Origin: Saccharomonospora amisosensis
GTDB taxonomy: Bacteria; Actinomycetota; Actinomycetes; Mycobacteriales; Pseudonocardiaceae
NCBI RefSeq assembly: GCF_011761185.1
Contig: NZ_JAAOYM010000001.1
Coordinates: forward strand, 4,740,315-4,804,314
DNA length: 64,000 nucleotides
Reading direction: 5' to 3'
Shown here: positions 8,313-16,389 of the stretch, piece by piece
Numbering within the stretch: position 1 is the stretch's first letter
Layout of the letters: every line of letters starts with the position of its first letter
Translations under genes and position numbers: made by a program
The notes under the pieces: generated by a model
The model's input: the letters and a program-made list of their open reading frames with translations, nothing else
Told to the model about the DNA's origin: nothing
The model's database searches: none

Positions 8313-9242
8313 ATGCTGGAAGCCATCCTGGGTGTCGCCGGGACCATTGTCGCGGCTGTTATCGGCGGCTTCGTGGTCATCCGCACCCGAGGGCCCCGGT
8401 TCGTGAAACCGGAACTGGTGGATGTCGCCTTCGCTCCCTCGTCGGTCGCGGACACCGCCGCGACCGACGAGGTCGAAGTACGTGGCGAAACACCCGGCCA
8501 CGGCTACTGCGTCCTCGACGTCAAGCTCAGGAATCCCGGCGAACAACCCGTCTTCGTCGTTCGCGCCGCCCTCGAGATTCTGAATGCGCGCGTGGTCCCG
8601 CGGTGGAAGGTGCCCGACATCGCCCACTACATCACGGCGACGGAGATGGTCTCCGCGAACTATGACGTGCGCCTGCCAATTCCCGGACGGCAGTTCAACC
8701 CCTCGGTAAGACACGACCTGTCCCAGGTCGTCCCGCCCACCGGGGTCGATCGTTTCCAGATCCGGCTCGGCCTCGCAGGCTACGAGAAGCGATACCGAGA
8801 GGCAGGGGTGCACTTCAATGTGCTCTACCGCTTGGTGCTTCGCCTCAGCTACGGCGGAGGCCATGCAGATCTCGTCTCACGGCCGATTGTCGTCGGCGTT
8901 CCCCTACCGCCGCACGTCGCTTCCGCCGAAGAGGTGCGGGCGCGGTTGACCAGGTACGCCGAACAGATCGCCGAGTTCAACCGCCTGCCGTACCTCCAGA
9001 AACTGGACAGAGTGCCGACCAAATGGGGCGACAACTACCAAGCCTGGGCGCCACGAGAATCACTGGCGATGTATTTCGAGCGCGAGGAATACCGGCTGCG
9101 CAGCCTCATCGAGTTCGGGCAACTGCCCGGGGTCCGCGACCCAGCGCTGGAACACGCGCTCGAAACCGCGAGCACGCTGCTGCAGGAACTACCTCGGCTG
9201 CGCGCTGAGTTCCTGCCACGATTCGGCAGGGAAACCCGGTAG
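8313..9242 (+). CDS. Membrane-anchored protein of unknown function
   Basis: 309 residues from the ATG at 8313; a GTG at 8265 is an alternative start adding 16 residues. The N-terminus is one membrane helix (MLEAILGVAGTIVAAVIGGFVVI), followed by a soluble part with beta-rich segments (CVLDVKLRNPGEQPVFVVRAALEIL) and a charged helical C-terminus. I do not recognise the family. It lies alone between the degenerate att copy and the AICE left end, next to another membrane protein of unknown function, so both may be cargo of a lost element. Confidence 0.6.
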   Translation: MLEAILGVAGTIVAAVIGGFVVIRTRGPRFVKPELVDVAFAPSSVADTAATDEVEVRGETPGHGYCVLDVKLRNPGEQPVFVVRAALEILNARVVPRWKVPDIAHYITATEMVSANYDVRLPIPGRQFNPSVRHDLSQVVPPTGVDRFQIRLGLAGYEKRYREAGVHFNVLYRLVLRLSYGGGHADLVSRPIVVGVPLPPHVASAEEVRARLTRYAEQIAEFNRLPYLQKLDRVPTKWGDNYQAWAPRESLAMYFEREEYRLRSLIEFGQLPGVRDPALEHALETASTLLQELPRLRAEFLPRFGRETR

Positions 9243-9589
9243 CACGAAGCGTGCGCACTGCGACCACTGCGGCAGGTCGCCCCGTAGCGGACACAGCCAC
9301 TACATCCCGCATCCGCTACGCATGCAGCGGAGTCCCGAAAACCCCGACAACCGCATTCGACGCCTCGATAGCGTACGTCCGCTGCGCGAGAGCACGTCCG
9401 GCAGATCGGCCACGAGCTGAGCGCCTCGGTGAGGTCCCGACCAGTTACTACCCGTTCGTGTATCCGCCAGCAGGGCGGGTACGCCATTGAGATGACTCAG
9501 TTTCACGGCGTTGGGTGGGCGTCCTCAGAGCACCACAACTTGCGCGTGCGCGGGCCAACGATACGAGAATCTCGAAGAGGAGCAGGACT
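9243..9589. other. Intergenic gap, nothing recognised
   Basis: About 350 bases without a convincing gene, RNA or repeat. Short frames here lack coding character. Any promoter for the downstream membrane protein should lie in its last part; a GAGGAGCAGG ribosome binding site precedes the GTG at 9590. Confidence 0.4.
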
Positions 9590-10342
9590 GTGACTCACAG
9601 TGAGCACGAGGCCGAGCACTCGGCACAACACTTCCCAAGTGACCCATCACCTCCCCAGGACAAATTCGATCACGCCGATCTTATTCAAAGCGCCGTCCGG
9701 ATCGATCGAGCAATCAAGCAACGACGGGACACCGACGTTCAACTGGTCAACTGGTGGTTGTACTTTCTATTACTCTCCTGGATTACCCTCGGTATTTACT
9801 CGATCTACCTGTTCTTTGTGCGAATATCCAGGATCGACAATTTCAGCCAGCGCAAACATGCCTACTACAGCGCGCTGCTCGAATGGACCGGAAGGGAAGC
9901 CGCCGCAAGAAACAGGCAGGACATTGCGCGCCAGGAGTTGGCCGACCTGGGCCAACACGTTTCACTCGCGTACCAGCGCGAGCTCCGCCCGATCAAGGCC
10001 GGCCTCTCGTTCGTACTGACGCTTCTGACCGTCGGAATCTACTACTTCTTCGTGCTCTACCGACTGAACCGGTACTGGTGGGATGCCCAGCTGGTGGAAC
10101 AAGACTTCGACGACAAGCTCAGTCAAGTCTGGACGAAGCTCGGAATAATAAATTATCCGCTGAATTTCGAAGTCGACCAACACAAGCGACGGAGTTACCC
10201 TCTCTATCTTATCCTCTCACTATTGACTGGCGGCATATGGGGAGCCGTATGGGACTACCAGATTCACACGGACCCGGACAACCTTTTCAACGAGTACCAT
10301 CAGGTGGAAGACAGCGTGCTGCAGACCGTTCGATCGCATTGA
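9590..10342 (+). CDS. Multi-pass membrane protein, DUF4234-like
   Basis: 250 residues from a GTG at 9590 with a GAGGAG ribosome binding site; an upstream in-frame start at 9515 has none. After a charged N-terminus come repeated hydrophobic blocks of one style: WWLYFLLLSWITLGIYSIYLFF, LSFVLTLLTVGIYYFFVLYRLNRYWW and YPLYLILSLLTGGIWGAVWDYQIH. The aromatic W/Y-rich helices ending in a basic or aromatic stretch recall DUF4234 proteins. Many codons end in A or T and the gene is clearly less GC-rich than its neighbours, a sign of transfer. The function is unknown. It ends 74 bases before the AICE left repeat. Confidence 0.65.
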   Translation: MTHSEHEAEHSAQHFPSDPSPPQDKFDHADLIQSAVRIDRAIKQRRDTDVQLVNWWLYFLLLSWITLGIYSIYLFFVRISRIDNFSQRKHAYYSALLEWTGREAAARNRQDIARQELADLGQHVSLAYQRELRPIKAGLSFVLTLLTVGIYYFFVLYRLNRYWWDAQLVEQDFDDKLSQVWTKLGIINYPLNFEVDQHKRRSYPLYLILSLLTGGIWGAVWDYQIHTDPDNLFNEYHQVEDSVLQTVRSH

Positions 10343-10415
10343 GCCGAGTTGTTGGCGGCCTGCACCCGTCCAAACGGACCGTGCAGTGAGACCTTCACCA
10401 GTTGGCTTCGTACCG

Positions 10416-10537
10416 GGACTCAGCCGGACCACACAAGATCGGCCCCGTGACCTGTTTGCACTGGTCACGGGGCCGATTTGCCAGGTGTGGCGGGTGAGGG
10501 ATTCGAACCCCCGAAGGCAGAGCCGTCTGATTTACAG
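10416..10537. repeat. Left attachment site (122-bp direct repeat)
   Basis: Identical over 122 bases to 25426-25547, offset 15010. It holds the 3' part of tRNA-Tyr up to the anticodon stem and the tRNA terminator, but the rest of the tRNA is absent, so this copy is not a functional tRNA gene. The flanks diverge at once on both sides. Confidence 0.92.
10438..10477. terminator. Copy of the tRNA-Tyr terminator within the left repeat
   Basis: Perfect 15-base arms (ATCGGCCCCGTGACC and its complement) around a 10-base loop. It is the displaced original terminator of tRNA-Tyr and now insulates the element from the left-hand chromosome. Confidence 0.7.
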
Positions 10538-10650
10538 AGTGCCGCGCGGAAGTCGCCTGACCTGCGAGGATTTGCCCCCCACATCAACTCTCGGGGTGCA
10601 TTCGGGGTGAGTCCAGTGGCCAACACGTAGTCGGCAGCAAGAACACGCCT

Positions 10651-11187
10651 TCAAGCCGTATGCCGTTGACCGGCAACACGACGGCCGAGTCTGACGATCC
10701 TCGATACGCTCGGCTGCGGTGGTGTGAAGTCGCTGCCTGAGATGGTCGTGACCTCGTTGACGTCGAACGTCCCCCGCAGACGATCGAAGTCCGTGCGCTG
10801 CCCGGCTGCGAGCACTGCGGTACGGAAGGGCAACTCCGGGAGCACGTCGACCAGTTCTTCTGTGACGACGTTGGGCAGGTTGCCGATCAGCACGTCATAC
10901 GGCAGTTCCCGTACCAACCGCAGGGCGTCGCCCTGGATAACCGTTGCATGGGGAACCTCGCGGCGAAGTGTCTCGATCAACCGCGGGTCAAGCTCGACCA
11001 CGGTCAGGCTCTTGCAGGGCGGCATGTTGCGAGCGACCGTTCCGGCCCCGGCACCGACTTCGAGCACCGCGTCGTCGGGCCGGATTCCTGCCGCTTCGTA
11101 GAGCAGCGTCAACTTCTCCGGCGAGACAAGGAAGTACTGTTCGAACATCGGGTCCGCGAGCACGCTCAGTTCGTCGTTGTTCACCAT
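10651..11187 (-). CDS. Erm/KsgA-like SAM-dependent methyltransferase, short
   Basis: 178 residues with the Class I SAM-binding loop VLEVGAGAGTVA (about 40-51), the acidic VVELDPRL strand, GDAL, and GNLPNVV in place of the NLPY/F catalytic motif of rRNA adenine-N6 methyltransferases. DFTPPQPSVSRIVRL matches the conserved region after the catalytic domain in KsgA/Erm. Family members run 240-290 residues with a helical C-terminal rRNA-binding domain that is lacking here. The start overlaps the stop of the XRE-TPR regulator gene by 7 bases. It could methylate rRNA or another adenine, conferring resistance, or act on a small molecule. The family is fairly certain, the target unknown. Confidence 0.75.
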   Translation of the reverse strand: MVNNDELSVLADPMFEQYFLVSPEKLTLLYEAAGIRPDDAVLEVGAGAGTVARNMPPCKSLTVVELDPRLIETLRREVPHATVIQGDALRLVRELPYDVLIGNLPNVVTEELVDVLPELPFRTAVLAAGQRTDFDRLRGTFDVNEVTTISGSDFTPPQPSVSRIVRLGRRVAGQRHTA

Positions 11188-12428
11188 GCCTCCGTCAGGT
11201 CCGCATCGTCCAACGCTATCCCGAGCTGCGCGATTCCGCTCTCGATGTTCGCTGGTACCTTCTGGTATGCCGCGACCTTGGCGATAGCCTCACGCAACAA
11301 AACCTTCGTTCGGGTCGATTCAACCTCGGGAATTAGCGGCAGTAGCGATTTGATGGTCGCCTCGGCATCTGCCCATGTTCCGAGGTCCACTTGCGCTTGA
11401 AGTAGGTAAGCCCGGTGCAGGTACTGGCTTCGGGTTTCGGTTGGTGCGGTGGCTTCTACGGAGCGTTCGAACTCGGCTATCGCAGTGCTGTCCCGCTGTA
11501 AGGATTGGGTGGCCATTGCCTTATGCCAGGCCAGTTCACGATCGTCAATCCACCATGCCCATTCCGGATCATCGTCGCGCACACCTTCGAGATACAGAGA
11601 TTCGATCTCGTTGAACAGCGGGATCGCGGACTCGTCTCCTCCCTGTGCGAGTGCCCTTGCCTTCCTGGTCAAGAACAGGGCGCGGATACGGGGGGACAGT
11701 TCGTAGCCGCCTTCGAGCACGGACCTGGCGATTTGCAGGGCTTCGTGGGGACGGCCCAGCGCCCCCGCGTGCATGCTCGCATTCTGAAGGGTGAGTAGCT
11801 CGATGTTCCGGTCACCGGCGAGGCGGGTGTAGTAGAGCGATTCCTGATTCATTCGGCGAACCAGGTCGTGCTTTTCGGCATCGTATGCCAGCCAACCGGC
11901 CAACTCGGCTACCTCGCCAGTTAGTGCGTTGAGGTCTTGCTCAAGCGCCGGCTCGTATGCTCCCGTCCCGAGCAAGTTCTGCAGCGACTTGAAGAACCGC
12001 ACCGACATCCGCACGATGTCGGCGGCACCGAAACGGTTGTCCAGCGCGACCAGGTGTTTGAGGTATGCGCGCGCCGACTCAAGATATGCGGTGTCGCCGT
12101 ACTCGACGGCTGCGGGCGGAGCGGTCGGCACGATCAATGGTGATGGCGTCGGCTCCTCGACCAGCCCGAGTGCTTGCGGCGACATCTCGAAGACGTCGCA
12201 CAGTTCCTCCTGCCACTCGGTAGCTTTCTTCTTTCCCTGCTCCCACCATCGGTACTGGCGAAGCACGCTCTCCGGCTTCGGCGGCATCTGGCCGCGCGCC
12301 CGCCGCGCACGCGCGAGCCGCGCACAAACCTCGTTCTGCGACCAACCCTTGGCCGCCCGTGCACGCCTGAGCCTCGTCTGCTCCGCGTCCCCCAAAGCAT
12401 CCCCCAACGCCGCGTTTCTCCTGGTCAA
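11181..12428 (-). CDS. XRE-family helix-turn-helix regulator with TPR-like C-terminus
   Basis: 415 residues. The N-terminal helix-turn-helix spans about residues 15-85 (RLRRARAAKGWSQNEVC to RQYRWWEQGKKKATEWQEELCDVF); the remainder is all-helical with TPR-like pairs such as GRPHEALQIARSVLEGG. The layout is that of actinobacterial XRE-TPR regulators that often pair with a downstream effector. The start is a TTG at 12428; another TTG seven codons in has AGGAG upstream and is an alternative. It overlaps the methyltransferase gene, so the two form a transcription unit directed outward towards the left att site. The role is cargo or control, not conjugation. Confidence 0.75.
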   Translation of the reverse strand: MTRRNAALGDALGDAEQTRLRRARAAKGWSQNEVCARLARARRARGQMPPKPESVLRQYRWWEQGKKKATEWQEELCDVFEMSPQALGLVEEPTPSPLIVPTAPPAAVEYGDTAYLESARAYLKHLVALDNRFGAADIVRMSVRFFKSLQNLLGTGAYEPALEQDLNALTGEVAELAGWLAYDAEKHDLVRRMNQESLYYTRLAGDRNIELLTLQNASMHAGALGRPHEALQIARSVLEGGYELSPRIRALFLTRKARALAQGGDESAIPLFNEIESLYLEGVRDDDPEWAWWIDDRELAWHKAMATQSLQRDSTAIAEFERSVEATAPTETRSQYLHRAYLLQAQVDLGTWADAEATIKSLLPLIPEVESTRTKVLLREAIAKVAAYQKVPANIESGIAQLGIALDDADLTEAW

Positions 12429-12545
12429 ACCGGGGGTGAGTCGACGCCGCGGCTATCGGCTCACCCCCGGCTCATCTACCTGGCCCGCCCGATTCCGACG
12501 ACTCTTGATCTCGACAGCGATAACGGATCAACACGGGAGGAACCG

Positions 12546-12749
12546 ATGGGGAAGAAAGACCCGCTGCAGGCCCTGGTGAACAACGGCGGCGGCACCGTTC
12601 GGAAGCTGGTCGGCATCGCGGCCGCGATCGCGGTAGCTGTGATCGTGGTGAAGTACCCGAATGACGCGGCCGACATGGTGACGTGGCTCGTAGGTGTAGG
12701 CACGGACATCGTGAACGGACTCGTCACCTTCATTCGGCAGGTGTCCTAA
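12546..12749 (+). CDS. Small single-pass membrane protein of the AICE
   Basis: 67 residues with GGAGG before the ATG. A positively charged N-terminus (MGKKDPLQALVNN) precedes a hydrophobic helix GIAAAIAVAVIVVKYP, then an amphipathic end (MVTWLVGVGTDIVNGLVTFIRQV). It lies divergent from the XRE-TPR gene and overlaps the 3' end of the convergent GntR gene by about 20 bases. Small phage- or plasmid-type membrane proteins of this size often accompany actinomycete elements; no function is assigned. Confidence 0.6.
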   Translation: MGKKDPLQALVNNGGGTVRKLVGIAAAIAVAVIVVKYPNDAADMVTWLVGVGTDIVNGLVTFIRQVS

Positions 12750-13077
12750 CTCCGATGGCGCTTTCGACATCAGCCAACCGACGTTGTAGCTCAGTCACGG
12801 TCTCCTGCAGGCTCGCCACCGTCTCACGGAGGTCCGGCGAACCCTCGGGAATGGTGCTGTTGACGAACGCGCCAACGGTTGGCCGCACGACAAGCCAACC
12901 CTCATCCCGAAGGGTGCTCACGGCTCGCTGTGCGGTGTTCATGGCCACGTCGTGTTCCTTCGCCAGCTCCCGGCTGGACGGTAGCTGCTCCCCCGGCTTG
13001 AGTTTGCCGCTGCGGATGGCTCGACGGATGGACTCGGCTACCTGTTCGTAGCGCGCAAGGCCCGGCTCTTCGCTCAT
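12730..13077 (-). CDS. GntR-family repressor of the AICE
   Basis: About 115 residues from an ATG at 13077 (MSEEPGLARYEQVAESIRRAI); an ATG at 13143 in the same frame would add 22 residues that do not resemble the family. The winged helix is clear: RSGKLKPGEQLPSSRELAKEHDVAMNTAQRAVSTLRDEGWLVVRPTVGAFV. A heptad-like C-terminus (LRETVASLQETVTELQRRLADVESA) should form a coiled coil for dimerisation. It is divergent from the long plus-strand transfer/replication block, the usual place for KorSA-type repressors that keep the element silent. Neither start has a good ribosome binding site. Confidence 0.8.
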   Translation of the reverse strand: MSEEPGLARYEQVAESIRRAIRSGKLKPGEQLPSSRELAKEHDVAMNTAQRAVSTLRDEGWLVVRPTVGAFVNSTIPEGSPDLRETVASLQETVTELQRRLADVESAIGVRTPAE

Positions 13078-13108
13078 CACGAGCCCGAGCATAGCCGGGG
13101 ATGACCTC

Positions 13109-13179
13109 AACTGACTTAGTTCACCCGGATAGAGTAGCGACATGATGACTTAGCTTGAGTTAAGTTAGATTGCGTCATC
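13109..13179. promoter_or_regulatory. Divergent control region with repeated TGACTTAG motifs
   Basis: TGACTTAG occurs at 13112 and 13146, 34 bases apart. A GATGAC/GTCATC pair (13144 and 13174) brackets an AT-rich core holding CTTGAGTTAAG. The region lies between the GntR gene and the first gene of the transfer block, so it is the likely GntR operator and promoter region. Confidence 0.45.
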
Positions 13180-13195
13180 AACTCGAAAGGAAGTC

Positions 13196-13504
13196 ATGAG
13201 AACCGCACGGATCGCGAGTTGGCAGGCCCGGCAGGCGCTGGACCTGGCTTTCGACCAGGACATCTTGGGTGTCGTGAAGGAGGAGGAGATGGCTACGGAG
13301 GTCGCGGAGATTGACGCGCTGATTGAGGAGGTGGATCGGGAGTTGGCGGCCGAGGCCGGTGCGGCTGGGTCGCGTGCGTTGCGTCCGTTCACGGATGTGG
13401 AGCGGGTGCGTCGGTCGCAGCGGCGGGCGGTTCGGGTGGCGCTGTCGCGTCTGGATGGTGGCGCGCTCGCAGCCGGTACCAGGTCGGAGGGGGAAGCAGC
13501 GTGA
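13196..13504 (+). CDS. Small acidic/helical AICE protein, unknown function
   Basis: 102 residues, AAGGAAG ribosome binding site before the ATG. The middle is strongly acidic and helical (KEEEMATEVAEIDALIEEVDRELAAEAG), the end basic (VERVRRSQRRAVRVALSRL). It is the first gene of the plus-strand block controlled by the GntR region and overlaps the next gene by a GTGA. Not recognised beyond its place in the element. Confidence 0.65.
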   Translation: MRTARIASWQARQALDLAFDQDILGVVKEEEMATEVAEIDALIEEVDRELAAEAGAAGSRALRPFTDVERVRRSQRRAVRVALSRLDGGALAAGTRSEGEAA

Positions 13505-13695
13505 AGAAGTTCGACCAGGCCGTTTCCTACAACGCGGCGGATGAGGCGTCCACGGCGTCCGCGTTGCGGGACCGGGCCAATGAGCTGGAGGGCTCCGGCG
13601 ATTACCGGCAGGCCAGCGTCTATCACAACGCTGCAGCCAAGGCCGAGGACCGGGCCGACCTGTGGCGCGGCCTGCTGGGGAGGGGGTCGCGATGA
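13501..13695 (+). CDS. Small AICE protein with a short helical repeat
   Basis: 64 residues starting at a GTG that overlaps the previous stop; its own stop overlaps the NUDIX start, so the chain is translationally coupled. The sequence is hydrophilic and helical ([36 protein letters not shown]), similar in feel to a single TPR-like hairpin. No function can be given. Confidence 0.6.
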   Translation: MKKFDQAVSYNAADEASTASALRDRANELEGSGDYRQASVYHNAAAKAEDRADLWRGLLGRGSR

Positions 13696-14138
13696 CTGAC
13701 ACCCGTGACGAGGTGGCCCGGCTGACCGCCGATGTCGTGCTGTTCGCCCGAACCCCCGACACGGGGCCGCGGGTGTTGCTGATTCGGCGGGGCTGGCCAC
13801 CGTTTGAGGGCCGGTGGGCGTTGCCGGGTGGGCACGTCGACCTCGGCGAAACCACCGAGGCCGCTGCGGTGCGGGAGTTGGCCGAGGAAACCGGTATCCG
13901 GATCGGCACACCCCTGGCCCTGTCCGGTGTGTACGCCGACCCGGGCCGCGACCCCAGGGGCCGGTACGTCACCTTCGCCTACACCTGCCAGGTCGGGCGC
14001 GTGATCCCTGCTGTGGCGGCTGATGACGCCACCGCGGCCCGCTGGTTCCCCGTGACCGACGTCCTCGCCGAACCGGGCCTGCTGGCGTTCGACCACCACA
14101 CGATCGTCACCGACGCACTGCAGCGGGGGGTGTGGTGA
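13692..14138 (+). CDS. NUDIX hydrolase
   Basis: 148 residues. The Nudix box [23 protein letters not shown] (about residues 45-67) keeps the GX5EX7REXXEEXG signature needed for metal-dependent pyrophosphate hydrolysis. [16 protein letters not shown] precedes it, as in MutT/ADP-ribose-type enzymes. The ATG overlaps the previous stop. NUDIX genes are a regular part of AICE regulatory-transfer blocks, for instance the Pif region of pSAM2 where such a protein contributes to transfer immunity; the same role is possible here by inference. Confidence 0.88.
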   Translation: MTDTRDEVARLTADVVLFARTPDTGPRVLLIRRGWPPFEGRWALPGGHVDLGETTEAAAVRELAEETGIRIGTPLALSGVYADPGRDPRGRYVTFAYTCQVGRVIPAVAADDATAARWFPVTDVLAEPGLLAFDHHTIVTDALQRGVW

Positions 14139-14332
14139 TGGCCAAGAAGGAGTTGGTGCACATCACCGCGAAGAGATCGTGGTGGTCGGGCCGGATCTGG
14201 GCACTGTGCGGGGCGACACAGGAGGCAGGCCGCTACCAGACCGACACCTGGCGCCTGCTCGCCCTACCAGGCCCCGCATGCCCCGCCTGCGAGCGGATCG
14301 AGCGGGACCGCAAGAGCGGAGGCCGGTCATGA
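14138..14332 (+). CDS. Small AICE protein with a CPAC motif
   Basis: 64 residues from an ATG overlapping the NUDIX stop (TGATG). Basic and tryptophan-rich N-terminal half (KRSWWSGRIWALCGA), then PACPACERIERDRK. Three cysteines in a C...CxxC pattern may bind a metal. Its stop overlaps the next start. Function unknown. Confidence 0.6.
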   Translation: MAKKELVHITAKRSWWSGRIWALCGATQEAGRYQTDTWRLLALPGPACPACERIERDRKSGGRS

Positions 14333-14667
14333 CCGTACGACTGAGCGATGTCCCCGGCCCGGCGCACTCCGCCAAGAACGCCGCCGGGCCGGGACTCCCC
14401 AACCAGACACGAAGCGACTCGAAGGGAAGGAATCCGATGGTAGGCGAGCACGACACGGGCGACACGGGCCCACGTCCGGTGTTCCCGCTGCCGCAGCCGG
14501 AGAACGATCCTCGGTTCACGATCGGCCTGTTGCTGGACGTGCGGGACGTACTGGCCCGGCACGGCTACCCGATGGACCGCGCCACCAGCTGGGACGTGGT
14601 GGAGCTGCGCCAGGCGCTGTTCCGATTCCTCTACGCCTCCTCCGAGGCCGAGGGGGACCGGCAGTGA
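14329..14667 (+). CDS. Small AICE protein, unknown function
   Basis: 112 residues from the ATG at 14329, coupled to the previous stop and preceded by GGAGG. A second in-frame ATG at 14437 follows AAGGGAAGG and would give 76 residues holding all of the ordered-looking part (RFTIGLLLDVRDVLARHGYPMDRATSWDVVELRQALFRFLYA). Start uncertain. Proteins with this ending are seen next to SpdB/TraB genes in actinomycete elements; the function is unknown. Confidence 0.6.
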   Translation: MTVRLSDVPGPAHSAKNAAGPGLPNQTRSDSKGRNPMVGEHDTGDTGPRPVFPLPQPENDPRFTIGLLLDVRDVLARHGYPMDRATSWDVVELRQALFRFLYASSEAEGDRQ

Positions 14668-14906
14668 TGTCCACATTCGACGTGCTTTCGCGGTACGGGA
14701 CGGCGGCGTTGTTGCGGTTCGCCGGTGCGGTGGCGCTGTTCTTGGCGCTGCACCTGGCCCGCATCCCGTTGGTGCTGACCGCCCGGGTGTTGGAGGTGGC
14801 GATGCGCCGCCTGGATGGCTACGCCACGCGGCAGGCCAGCCGCCCGCCGCGTGGCCCGATCAACCACTACTTCACCACCGACCTGGGTAAGGAGGTACCG
14901 GCGTGA
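14667..14906 (+). CDS. Small single-pass membrane protein of the AICE
   Basis: 79-80 residues; ATG at 14667 directly after a GTG at 14664 that could also serve. One hydrophobic helix (AALLRFAGAVALFLALHL) is followed by a basic tail. It overlaps both neighbours and belongs to the conjugation block upstream of the SpdB-like protein. Probably part of the membrane complex for spreading or transfer, by position only. Confidence 0.6.
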   Translation: MSTFDVLSRYGTAALLRFAGAVALFLALHLARIPLVLTARVLEVAMRRLDGYATRQASRPPRGPINHYFTTDLGKEVPA

Positions 14907-15229
14907 CCGAGCAGGAAAGCCGTGTGGTGAACGGCCAGAGCACGCGGACGGATCGGGTTGTGTCCTGGATCGGCTGGCATATCGGCGAGCTTGTCGCGGT
15001 GGGAGTGCCGCTGCTGCTGGCCGCGACGGTGACGGTGTGGCTGGCCACGCTGTCGCTGCTGGCCGGTACCGCCTGGGCCATCCACGAGACACGCCAGGCG
15101 CGTGCTCAGCGGGCGATCCGCGCCGAGGCCGAACAGCGACGCCTGCAAGCAGCAGACCAGGGCAGCGTCAAGGAGCAGGCCGACCCGGCCGGTACGTCGG
15201 GTGCGGGTGGGAAGGGGGCGAGCGCGTGA
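14903..15229 (+). CDS. Small membrane protein of the AICE transfer block
   Basis: 108 residues, GTG start overlapping the previous stop. Two adjoining hydrophobic stretches (LVAVGVPLLLAATVTVWLATLSLLAGTAW) span the membrane, followed by a charged alanine-rich helix (TRQARAQRAIRAEAEQRRL). Its stop overlaps the start of the next, larger membrane protein. Likely an Spd-type accessory for intramycelial spread; inferred from position and topology. Confidence 0.6.
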   Translation: MTEQESRVVNGQSTRTDRVVSWIGWHIGELVAVGVPLLLAATVTVWLATLSLLAGTAWAIHETRQARAQRAIRAEAEQRRLQAADQGSVKEQADPAGTSGAGGKGASA

Positions 15230-16389
15230 GTAGCTTCCGTGAGGAGCGCCGCAAGGACCGGGCAGCCGAGGCCGAGGCCAAACGCGCTGACCAGATCGCG
15301 GCGGCCGAGGCCGAGGCCGTGCGCCTGGCCGCGATGAGCCAGGCGCGGCGCGCGGCGACCGAACAGCAGCACGCCCACGAGCAGGCCCGGGCCGAGGCGA
15401 AGCAGGCCGCCAAGGACAAGCGAGCGGACCGCCGGCGGGCGGCCGTGGCCGGGCTGCGGGCCTGGGCCGCTGGGCATGTGGTTGACCTGCTGATCTACCC
15501 GCTGGCGGTCGTAAGCGCGATCATGGCGGTTCCGGCGATGGCCGCCTACGGCGCCCAGGTCTACGGCACCGCCACCGGCTACGCGTTGCCGGTGATCTCC
15601 GAGCTGGGCATGTGGGCCTTCGCCCTGGCAGTCCAAGCCTCCCGCACCCGCGACCCGCAGCGGCCGGTGTGGGCGCTGCAGATGGGGGTGTGGGCCTTCG
15701 CGGCTGTCGCGTTCGGACTGAACACCCTGCACGGCCTGCACCGAGGCCCCTCGGCCGGTGTCGTCATGGGCGTGGCGTCGGTAGCCGGAGTCCTGGCCCA
15801 CCAGTTGGTGACGGCCGCGCCGCGCCGCTCCCGCACCCAGCGGCAGGAGGCGCGGATCACGCGGCTGGCCGAACGCAAAACCAAGCGGATACGCCAAGCG
15901 GCCGTGCGCCAAGCCGTCGCCGAGATCGACACCACCGGCAACGCGCGGCTGGTGTACGCACCCGGCCGCTACGTCCTGGCCGGGCGGGGCAAGCGTCGCC
16001 TGCAGGCCGCGATCGTGCCCGGCCTGCCCGTCGAGGCCGCGATTGACGACGACCTGGTGAACCTGGCCGGTTGGGATCGGGAGTTGAGCGATCTGCTCGC
16101 CACCGATCGGCCCTCAATCGAGCCGGACGCCTCGGGGGTCGATCCGGGTGCGGTGGCGACCCTCGACGGCGAGGGTGAGCAGCAAAAATCGAGCCCCGAT
16201 CGAGGGGTGATCGGCGGCCGTGTCGGGCGCTCGATCGAGCAGTTGCGCGCCGAGCTACGGGCCGCGATCGAGGACGACCCCACGGGGATCGATCCGACAT
16301 CGGCGGAGTCGATCCGCAAGGCCCTGCGCTGCGCACCCAAGTACGCCCGCCAACTGCGCGACGAATACCGGCAGGGAGGCCGCCCATGA
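15226..16389 (+). CDS. DUF2637/SpdB-like membrane protein
   Basis: 387 residues from a GTG that overlaps the previous stop. Residues 1-75 form a charged Ala/Glu/Arg-rich coiled coil, then four hydrophobic segments follow (VVDLLIYPLAVVSAIMAVPAM, YALPVISELGMWAFALAV, VWALQMGVWAFAAVAFGL, GVVMGVASVAGVLAHQLV), then a hydrophilic tail with a short helical domain (SAESIRKALRCAPKYARQLRDEYR). That is the DUF2637 plan seen just upstream of TraB-type translocases, where SpdB proteins help spread the element between mycelial compartments. Stop overlaps the translocase start. Confidence 0.8.
   Translation: MSSFREERRKDRAAEAEAKRADQIAAAEAEAVRLAAMSQARRAATEQQHAHEQARAEAKQAAKDKRADRRRAAVAGLRAWAAGHVVDLLIYPLAVVSAIMAVPAMAAYGAQVYGTATGYALPVISELGMWAFALAVQASRTRDPQRPVWALQMGVWAFAAVAFGLNTLHGLHRGPSAGVVMGVASVAGVLAHQLVTAAPRRSRTQRQEARITRLAERKTKRIRQAAVRQAVAEIDTTGNARLVYAPGRYVLAGRGKRRLQAAIVPGLPVEAAIDDDLVNLAGWDRELSDLLATDRPSIEPDASGVDPGAVATLDGEGEQQKSSPDRGVIGGRVGRSIEQLRAELRAAIEDDPTGIDPTSAESIRKALRCAPKYARQLRDEYRQGGRP

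Noticed and set aside
10491..10537. tRNA-like sequence at the left att
   Set aside because: Only the 3' half of tRNA-Tyr up to the anticodon stem; the 5' half is missing, so it is an att copy and not a tRNA gene.
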